Below the pieces are notes generated by a model that saw nothing but the letters and a program-made list of their open reading frames with translations, ran no database searches and was not told the origin of the DNA. This document shows positions 38,471 to 44,035 of a stretch of DNA of 44,035 nucleotides, one piece after another. Source of the stretch: Deltaproteobacteria bacterium (GTDB taxonomy: Bacteria > Desulfobacterota > Dissulfuribacteria > Dissulfuribacterales > QOAL01); assembly GCA_026995935.1 (NCBI GenBank), contig JALWNK010000041.1, forward strand, positions 1 through 44,035, written 5' to 3'. The position numbers and the translations under genes were made by a program. How positions within the stretch are numbered: the stretch's first letter is position 1; every line of letters begins with the position of its first letter.

Positions 38471-38513
38471 GCCCTGTCTTAAATTTTCTGATTTCTAAAG
38501 GAGTGCATTTGTA

Positions 38514-39293
38514 ATGGTTCAAGAATCTGGTGCAAAGGTAATAGCAATGGCAGGTAAGGGAGGCACTGGAAAGACCACCCTTACGGCCCTTTTGATAAAG
38601 TATCTGGTTTCTTCTGGCAAGACCCCTGTTCTAGCAGTAGATGCGGATGCCAATGCAAACCTCAATGAGCTTCTTGGCCTTGAGGTGGACGTGACCCTGG
38701 GGGAGATAAGGGACAGGATGAAGACTGAGACACCCCAGGGCATGACTAAGAACGAGTTCATGGAGCTACACATCAACCAGGCAGTCATAGAGGCAAGGGG
38801 GTTTGATCTTCTCGTCATGGGCCAGCCAGAGGGCCCGGGCTGTTACTGCATGGCAAACTCCATACTTGCCCAGGTTATGGAAAAGCTGTCCAGGAACTAC
38901 CGCTATCTCCTTGTGGACAACGAGGCAGGCATGGAGCACCTTTCCAGGCTGAATCTTCGTAAGATACACACCCTTTTCGTGGTATCCGATCCATCTGCCA
39001 GGGGCGTGCTCACTGCTGCCCGAATAGCAGACCTCACCAAGGCCCTTCAGGTGGAGGTTGGCCAGAAGGTTCTCATAGTGAACAGGGTACCTGACCCTGT
39101 GCCAAAGGCCCTTGATGAGCACGTTAAGAAGGCGGTTGAGCAGACGGACCTTGTCTTTGGCGGCTACGTCTCGGCAAGCCAGGAGATATTTCAAAAGGAG
39201 ATGGCCCAGGAGTCCCTCCTGGAACTCCCAGAGGACAGCCCGGTTGTGAGACAGACATTTGAGATATTTGACAGGTTCTTGAAAGACCAGTAG
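38514..39293 (+). CDS. cooC: CooC-type nickel-insertion ATPase for CO dehydrogenase
   Basis: SIMIBI-class P-loop ATPase of 259 aa. The deviant Walker A AGKGGTGKTT is at 13-22, followed by VDADANANLNELLG. The CxC motif C110-Y-C112 in GPGCYC is the nickel-binding signature of CooC, followed by LLVDNEAGMEHLSR and VVSDPSARGVLTA. It should help mature nickel-iron carbon monoxide dehydrogenase. No cooS or acs genes are in the window, so it is an orphan here. It has AAGGAG about 11 nt before the ATG and is convergent with dapF. Confidence 0.9.
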   Translation: MVQESGAKVIAMAGKGGTGKTTLTALLIKYLVSSGKTPVLAVDADANANLNELLGLEVDVTLGEIRDRMKTETPQGMTKNEFMELHINQAVIEARGFDLLVMGQPEGPGCYCMANSILAQVMEKLSRNYRYLLVDNEAGMEHLSRLNLRKIHTLFVVSDPSARGVLTAARIADLTKALQVEVGQKVLIVNRVPDPVPKALDEHVKKAVEQTDLVFGGYVSASQEIFQKEMAQESLLELPEDSPVVRQTFEIFDRFLKDQ

Positions 39294-39301
39294 GGATCTT
39301 C

Positions 39302-40111
39302 TTAGATCTCTTCTGTTACGCCTGAATAGACCAGAACCGCGTTTCCCTCAAGGTATATTTCATCAAGGTTTGTGGTGTCAAAGTGGACCAGCAGCCTTTC
39401 TCCTCCCGAGGTCACGACCTGCACAGGAGATGAGACAAGGCCCTTTAGGCCAGCAAGAAGTGCGCTTGCAGAGGCACCTGTTCCGCATGCGTAGGTCTCA
39501 TCCTCGACCCCGCGCTCATAGGTCCGAACCTTTAGCTGGTTGGGGGAAAGTACCTGGACAAAGTTTACGTTTGTGCCTGCCGGCTGAAAAAAAGGGTGAT
39601 TCCTTATCTTCTTTCCAAGGCCCTTTACGTCCATTCCTTCCACGTCCTGGCAAAAGAGCACGGCATGAGGCACCCCTGTGTCTGCAAAGTCAACCACCAT
39701 CTCCTTGCCATCAAGGTCAAGCCTCATGCCTTCCTTTATATCCCTTGGCCTTGTAAGCTGAAGCTTTACTGAATTTTTCTTTACCCTTGCCTTTATGATG
39801 CCCGCCTTGGTTTCAAAGGTGAGATCGTCTTTACAGATGCCAGCAATGCTGGCAAAGCGCGCAGCACAGCGACCGCCGTTTCCGCACATTTCTGCAAGGC
39901 TTCCGTCTGCATTCAAAAAACGCCATTTGAAATCGGCCCTTTTTGAATCTTCAATAAGGATGAGCCCGTCTGCCCCAATACCAAATCCGCGCCTGCACAG
40001 CCTACTAGCAAGCTCCGGGGCCTCTTCTGGCTTTATAAGCCCCTGCCTGTTGTCAATGAGGATGAAGTCGTTTCCGCTTCCGTGCATCTTTTTAAAGGGG
40101 ATGTTTTTCAT
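39302..40111 (-). CDS. dapF: Diaminopimelate epimerase
   Basis: Enzyme of 269 aa interconverting LL- and meso-diaminopimelate, the step before lysA and the source of meso-DAP for peptidoglycan. The two catalytic cysteines are C76 in AEMCGNGGRC and C209 in TYACGTGAS. The start FKKMHGSGNDFILID is typical. I prefer the ATG at 40111, which has GAGGAGG 9 nt upstream inside the end of lysA. The frame upstream to 40141 adds non-conserved residues. Confidence 0.96.
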   Translation of the reverse strand: MKNIPFKKMHGSGNDFILIDNRQGLIKPEEAPELASRLCRRGFGIGADGLILIEDSKRADFKWRFLNADGSLAEMCGNGGRCAARFASIAGICKDDLTFETKAGIIKARVKKNSVKLQLTRPRDIKEGMRLDLDGKEMVVDFADTGVPHAVLFCQDVEGMDVKGLGKKIRNHPFFQPAGTNVNFVQVLSPNQLKVRTYERGVEDETYACGTGASASALLAGLKGLVSSPVQVVTSGGERLLVHFDTTNLDEIYLEGNAVLVYSGVTEEI

Positions 40112-40112
40112 T

Positions 40113-41372
40113 TCAGCATGCCTCCTCAGGGATGGTCTCACCCCGAACCAGGTCCTGCCACGTCTCCCTCTTTCTAACTACGTGGAAGCGGTTCCCATGG
40201 ACCATGACCTCTGAAACCCTTGGCCTTGAATTGTAGTTTGATGCCATGGTGAAGCCGTAGGCCCCGGCGCTCATTACAGAAAGAAGGCTTCCTGAAGAGA
40301 GCTGGGGCAGTTGGCGCGAGCGGGCAAGGAAATCCCCTGTTTCGCAGATTGGACCCACAACGTCTGCCTCAATTTCAGTTTCCGTGTTCAGTTGCCTGAC
40401 AGGCCTTATCTCGTGGTAGGCATCGTATAGACTTGGTCTTCCAAGGTCGTTCATACCAGCATCCACTATGTAGAATCTCTTGCTTCCGTTTTCCTTGGTG
40501 TAGAGGATATTGGTCACAAGGACTCCGGCATTTCCGCATATTGAGCGGCCTGGCTCAACTATTATGGTCTTGTCTAGGTCCTGCGCCTCTTTCACCATTT
40601 CGGAGATGTAGTCCTCAGGAGAGGGGGGGACCTCTTCCTTGTAGGAGATGCCAAGGCCCCCTCCTATGTCTACATGGGAAAGGGTAATTCCCATGCCCTC
40701 GATCTGGCCGATGAGGTCCTTGAGCCTTCTAAATGCGTCTATAAAGGGGGATATCTCAGTTATCTGGGAGCCTATGTGGCAGTCTATGCCCTTTATGGAA
40801 AGCCACTTGTCCGTGGAGGCCTTTTTGTAGGCGTAAAGGGCTTGTTCTCTTGAGAGGCCGAACTTGTTTTTCTTTAGCCCTGTGGAAATGTATGGATGGG
40901 TCTTTGGATCCACGTCCGGGTTTACCCTGAAGGCGACTGGGGCCTTTTTGCCCACCTTTTTTGAAACCTTTGAAAGAAGGGCCATCTCTTCCAGGGACTC
41001 CACATTGAACATGGCTATTCCCTCATTAAGGGCGTATGCCATCTCCTCTTCCGTCTTTCCAACCCCGGAATAGACTATCCTTTCAGGCCTCATCCCTGCC
41101 TTGATGGCTCGAAAAAGCTCACCTCCAGAGACAATGTCCGCGCCTGCCCCGAGGCCTGAGAGGCAGTTTAGCACCGCAAGGTTGCTGTTTGATTTTACTG
41201 CAAAACAGATGAGATGTTTCCTTTTGCCAAAGCCCCTTTTGTACGCCTCAAATCTGTCCTTAAGATGAGCTGAGGAGTAACAGTAAAAGGGAGTGCCCAC
41301 AGCCTCTGCTATTTCTTCAAGGCTTACGTCTTCACAGTAAAGTATCCCGTCTCTGTATTGAAAGTGGTCCAT
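40113..41372 (-). CDS. lysA: Diaminopimelate decarboxylase
   Basis: Fold-type III PLP enzyme of 419 aa that converts meso-DAP to lysine. The PLP lysine is K60 in CFAVKSNSN. HIGSQI near 195, HVDIGGGLGI near 235, EPGRSICGNAG near 270 and the active-site cysteine in GPICETGDFLA near 345 are all present. It starts with ATG 41372, 13 bp after the lipoprotein gene, and ends 1 bp before dapF, forming a lysA-dapF unit. Confidence 0.97.
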   Translation of the reverse strand: MDHFQYRDGILYCEDVSLEEIAEAVGTPFYCYSSAHLKDRFEAYKRGFGKRKHLICFAVKSNSNLAVLNCLSGLGAGADIVSGGELFRAIKAGMRPERIVYSGVGKTEEEMAYALNEGIAMFNVESLEEMALLSKVSKKVGKKAPVAFRVNPDVDPKTHPYISTGLKKNKFGLSREQALYAYKKASTDKWLSIKGIDCHIGSQITEISPFIDAFRRLKDLIGQIEGMGITLSHVDIGGGLGISYKEEVPPSPEDYISEMVKEAQDLDKTIIVEPGRSICGNAGVLVTNILYTKENGSKRFYIVDAGMNDLGRPSLYDAYHEIRPVRQLNTETEIEADVVGPICETGDFLARSRQLPQLSSGSLLSVMSAGAYGFTMASNYNSRPRVSEVMVHGNRFHVVRKRETWQDLVRGETIPEEAC

Positions 41373-41385
41373 GGAAGAATCCCTT

Positions 41386-42435
41386 CTATCTCACAGTAAT
41401 TGTAACTATGTTTGAAGCCATGCTCTGGTTTGGCGGATAGGAATCGTCTATGGATGTTACCCAGTAGGAATATCTGCCTGGTTCAAGTTGGGTGTTGTCA
41501 ATGAAGGATGATGTTGGCACAGGTTCAGAGTTGAGCTGAATAACAAGACCGCTTGAGTCCCTTCTGAACACGTAGTAGCCAACAATTCCAGGCCGTCTTA
41601 CAGGGTGCCAGGAAATCCTGATGCCTCTTTTGGTCCGTGCCGCCTTGACATGGGTTGGCGGAGGGATATTCTGAAGGCCCCTTGCCTTTACCACAACCGG
41701 GGTGGAGGGTGGCCCTTCGATTCTGGTATCGTGGTAGTAAAAGATGGCAGCAACCTTATAGGTCACCTGGCGGTAGGTCCTTCTTATCTTGTCAAAGTAA
41801 TTGGTCTTTTCAGTGGTTCCCGGAAGGGGTGTCCACTTCTCCTCATCACTGAATCTTCTGTAAATTTTGTATTCAAGCGGTTGGTCGTCTAAGGGTTCGC
41901 CGTCTTCAAATTCCTGTGGAGGAAGCCAATCTAGCTCCACCCCTTCCTCGAATACCTTTGCAGAAAGATTCATGGGACTTGCAGGCGGGCTGTGAAAGGC
42001 AAAGGTCACCTTGTTTGAAAAGTCAGAGACATTCAAAAGGCCTTTAACCGTCTTTACCTGGTAGGTGTAATAAAAGCCTTTTCGGACAGTTGTGTCTTCG
42101 TACACCATCTTTTTTCCGGGCTCAGGTTTGCCATCATATGCGATCCTAATGGGTTTCCCGTAATCAGGCGGGCAGGTCAGACATGCAGATTCAATGGGGG
42201 CCTCTGCCTTGAACAATAAAAACTCCTTGATGTGTGTAAGCGGGCTTCCGTCGTGGTTTCTGAAAGGTACACTCCAGCTAAGTATGGCCCCTTCCTTTAC
42301 TATCTTGTAGGAAAGGTCCTTTATGCGTTCTGGCCTGAGGGTCCCTGGGGGCACTGGTGCCCTCTTTCTTCCGCATCCAGAGAAAAGGCTTGGCACTATC
42401 AGAAAAAGCAGGAATAATATAAAGATCTTTTTCAT
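41386..42435 (-). CDS. Lipoprotein with three fibronectin-III-like repeats, LptM/LppL-type N-terminus
   Basis: Envelope lipoprotein of 349 aa. The signal peptide MKKIFILFLLFLIVPSLFSG ends in a lipobox with C21 as the lipidated residue. Directly after it, CGRKRAPVPP resembles the CGxKGPxxPP opening of LptM/LppL lipoproteins that precede lysA-dapF or dapF in gammaproteobacteria. Three fibronectin-III-like units follow at about 35-140, 145-245 and 250-349, each with a LSW/LDW/ISW core and a Y-x-Y/V end strand. Function is unknown. It overlaps argH by ATGA and precedes lysA by 13 bp. Confidence 0.85.
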   Translation of the reverse strand: MKKIFILFLLFLIVPSLFSGCGRKRAPVPPGTLRPERIKDLSYKIVKEGAILSWSVPFRNHDGSPLTHIKEFLLFKAEAPIESACLTCPPDYGKPIRIAYDGKPEPGKKMVYEDTTVRKGFYYTYQVKTVKGLLNVSDFSNKVTFAFHSPPASPMNLSAKVFEEGVELDWLPPQEFEDGEPLDDQPLEYKIYRRFSDEEKWTPLPGTTEKTNYFDKIRRTYRQVTYKVAAIFYYHDTRIEGPPSTPVVVKARGLQNIPPPTHVKAARTKRGIRISWHPVRRPGIVGYYVFRRDSSGLVIQLNSEPVPTSSFIDNTQLEPGRYSYWVTSIDDSYPPNQSMASNIVTITVR

Positions 42436-43844
42436 TGGAAAATCCTGAATTTTTTAAGCCAGCTCTTTGCCTCTGAAAGTGCCTCTTTCACAACCTCATG
42501 CCCTGTTCCGCCTGTGCAGTTTCTCGATCTGACAGAGCCTTCCACACTAAGCACCTCCAGCACATCCTCGTCAATTAGTTCATGGAGTTTTCTAAGCTCA
42601 TCCATATCCAGTTCATGGAGTTCTGCCCCGTGCTCAATGCAGCGTGCAACCGCCTTTCCAACCACCTCGTGTGCCTGTCTGAAGGGAAGCCCCTTTTTCA
42701 CAAGGTAGTCTGCAAGGTCTGTGGCAGTCAAAAATCCAGTTTCCGTGTCCCTGGTGATGTTTTGGGCCCTGGGAATCATTTTTTCAACCACTCCGGTCAT
42801 GACCGCTAAAGAAGACTTAACGGTATCAAGGGCGTCAAAGAGCTGTTCCTTGTCTTCCTGGAGGTCCCTGTTGTAGGTGAGGGGAAGGCCCTTTAAGGTG
42901 GTGAAAAGCGCAAACAGGCTTCCATAGACCCTTCCCGTCTTTCCACGTACAAGCTCTGGTACATCTGGGTTTTTCTTCTGGGGCATAATGCTAGAGCCTG
43001 TGCAGTAGGCATCTGGAAGCTCCACAAAGGAAAATTCAGAGCTCATCCAGATTATAAGCTCCTCAGAAAGGCGGCTTAGATGCATCATGATGACAGAAAG
43101 GCAAAACAGGAACTCAAGGGCAAAGTCCCTGTCAGAAACCGCATCCATGCTGTTTGGGCTTACCTGTGAGAAGCCAAGCTCCCTTGCAGTCATCTGCCTG
43201 TCTATGGGGTAGCTTGTGCCTGCAAGGGCGGCACTTCCTAGGGGGCATACATCCACCCGCCTGACACAGTCTGAAAGGCGCTGCCTGTCCCTTTTAAACA
43301 TCTCAAAGTATGCCAGCATGTGGTGGGAGTAAAGGACAGGCTGGGCCTTTTGAAGGTGTGTAAAACCGGGCATGATAAGCCCCATGTACTTTTCCGCCTG
43401 GTGAATAAAGGCAGATTGTATGCCCTTTAGAAGTTCATCCAGTTCCTTGATTTCATCCTTGATGAAAAGCCGAAAGTCCGTTGCCACCTGGTCGTTTCTT
43501 GAACGGGCCGTATGTAGCCTTCCACCGGCAGGCCCTATCATATCCGTAAGGGCCTTTTCAATGTTCATGTGGACGTCTTCCAGCTCCTTTTTCCACTCAA
43601 AGCGGCCTTCTTCTATTTCCTCAAGGATTTTTTCAAGCCCTTCAATTATCCTCTGGGCATCCTTTTGGGGTATGATGCCCCTTTCCCCAAGCATCCTTGC
43701 ATGGGCAATGCTGCCCCTTATGTCCTGGCGATAAAGGCGCCTGTCATAGCTTACAGACTCAGTGAAGTCTTCAACCAGCCTTTCAGTGGACTGGCTGAAT
43801 CTTCCTCCCCAGAGTTTTTCTTTCTTTTGTTGTTTCTTTTCCAT
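42432..43844 (-). CDS. argH: Argininosuccinate lyase
   Basis: Fumarase/aspartase-superfamily enzyme of 470 aa releasing arginine and fumarate. KLWGGRFSQSTERLVEDFTESVSYDRRL is the N-terminal pattern, HTARSRNDQVATDFRL near 100 binds substrate, GFTHLQKAQPVLYSHH carries the catalytic histidine, and the catalytic serine loop is GSSIMPQKKNPD near 285. It begins with a short Lys-rich extension. It is the first gene of argH-lipoprotein-lysA-dapF on the minus strand; argG is not in the window. Confidence 0.97.
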   Translation of the reverse strand: MEKKQQKKEKLWGGRFSQSTERLVEDFTESVSYDRRLYRQDIRGSIAHARMLGERGIIPQKDAQRIIEGLEKILEEIEEGRFEWKKELEDVHMNIEKALTDMIGPAGGRLHTARSRNDQVATDFRLFIKDEIKELDELLKGIQSAFIHQAEKYMGLIMPGFTHLQKAQPVLYSHHMLAYFEMFKRDRQRLSDCVRRVDVCPLGSAALAGTSYPIDRQMTARELGFSQVSPNSMDAVSDRDFALEFLFCLSVIMMHLSRLSEELIIWMSSEFSFVELPDAYCTGSSIMPQKKNPDVPELVRGKTGRVYGSLFALFTTLKGLPLTYNRDLQEDKEQLFDALDTVKSSLAVMTGVVEKMIPRAQNITRDTETGFLTATDLADYLVKKGLPFRQAHEVVGKAVARCIEHGAELHELDMDELRKLHELIDEDVLEVLSVEGSVRSRNCTGGTGHEVVKEALSEAKSWLKKFRIFQ

Positions 43845-43865
43845 TTAATCTTTTTCGCCAAAATC

Positions 43866-43902
43866 AAAAAAGGCAGAAGCAACTGTTACTCCTGCCTTTT
43901 TT
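43866..43902 (-). terminator. Rho-independent terminator after ahcY
   Basis: Perfect 11-bp inverted repeat AAAAAAGGCAG (43866-43876) and CTGCCTTTTTT (43892-43902) with a 15-nt loop, ending in six T on either strand. On the minus strand it lies between the ahcY stop and the argH start. A weak promoter (TTTACA at 43926-43921, TAAAAA at 43903-43898) overlaps it and may start argH transcription. Confidence 0.8.
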
Positions 43903-43957
43903 ATAAGTTTATACGAGTTCTGTAAACCCAAAAAGGGCCTACAGGGTAAAAGGGCTG

Positions 43958-44035
43958 TTAGGTTCCCATCTCCCAGGAGGAAAGATATTTTTCCTGCTCT
44001 TCTGTCAGGCTGTCAATTGCGATGTTCATGCTTGC
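43958..44035 (-). CDS. ahcY: Adenosylhomocysteinase, C-terminal end (partial)
   Basis: Only the last 25 residues are in the window; the gene continues beyond the right edge. The visible end MNIAIDSLTEEQEKYLSSW followed by EMGT and a TAA stop matches, from memory, the C-terminus of the archaeal/thermophile type of S-adenosylhomocysteine hydrolase, which recycles S-adenosylhomocysteine after methylation. The reading frame is open to the edge. Identification rests on this short tail alone. Confidence 0.65.
   Translation of the reverse strand, partial: ASMNIAIDSLTEEQEKYLSSWEMGT

Overview
The window reads as ordinary chromosomal DNA of a Gram-negative, probably anaerobic bacterium. The Gram-negative features are YajC, the cell-wall recycling ligase Mpl, a lipoprotein with a lipobox, and a YidC carrying a periplasmic domain. 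Protein style, gene order and an orphan CooC (a nickel-insertion ATPase for carbon monoxide dehydrogenase) suggest the Desulfobacterota (former Deltaproteobacteria). This placement is an inference from family resemblance, not a database match. Genes are dense, with many 1-35 bp overlaps and frequent TTG or GTG starts.

Left part (1-10830). A possible insertion-sequence end lies at the left edge. It is followed by rpsU with its own promoter, a convergent YihY/BrkB membrane protein, the SbcD/SbcC-like pair yhaO-yhaN, and bioA-bioB-chrA with short overlaps.

Proteostasis block (10930-17541). A tRNA-Leu(UAG) precedes tig-clpP-clpX-lon, which covers ribosome-bound folding and the two main ATP-dependent proteases. 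A stand-alone NusG/RfaH-like gene follows.

Small accessory stretch (17566-20649): a nitroreductase, a secreted SYLF-domain protein, an unrecognised 144-aa protein, a DUF5335 protein and a methyltransferase.

Cell-shape operon, minus strand (26676 down to 21337): mreB-mreC-mreD-mrdA-rodA. It is followed by a tRNA-Ala(CGC) with a very good promoter of its own, then a divergent endonuclease V gene and the methyltransferase. The endonuclease V gene starts 8 nt after the tRNA CCA end.

Divergent from mreB is the classical origin-type cluster rpmH-rnpA-yidD-yidC-jag-mnmE (26929-31835). rpmH is only 44 codons long. No dnaA or DnaA boxes were seen.

Right part (31840-44035). On the minus strand are mpl-tgt-yajC. 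On the plus strand are a small J-domain protein, lysC, cimA, a membrane-anchored helix-hairpin-helix protein and cooC. On the minus strand again are argH, a lipoprotein with three fibronectin-like repeats, lysA and dapF, and the 3' end of a probable ahcY at the edge. lysC, lysA and dapF give lysine and diaminopimelate, which feed the peptidoglycan built by RodA/MrdA and recycled by Mpl.

No CRISPR array, prophage, defence island or clearly new multi-gene system was found. The most unusual items are the tRNA-Ala/endonuclease V arrangement and the lipoprotein upstream of lysA-dapF.
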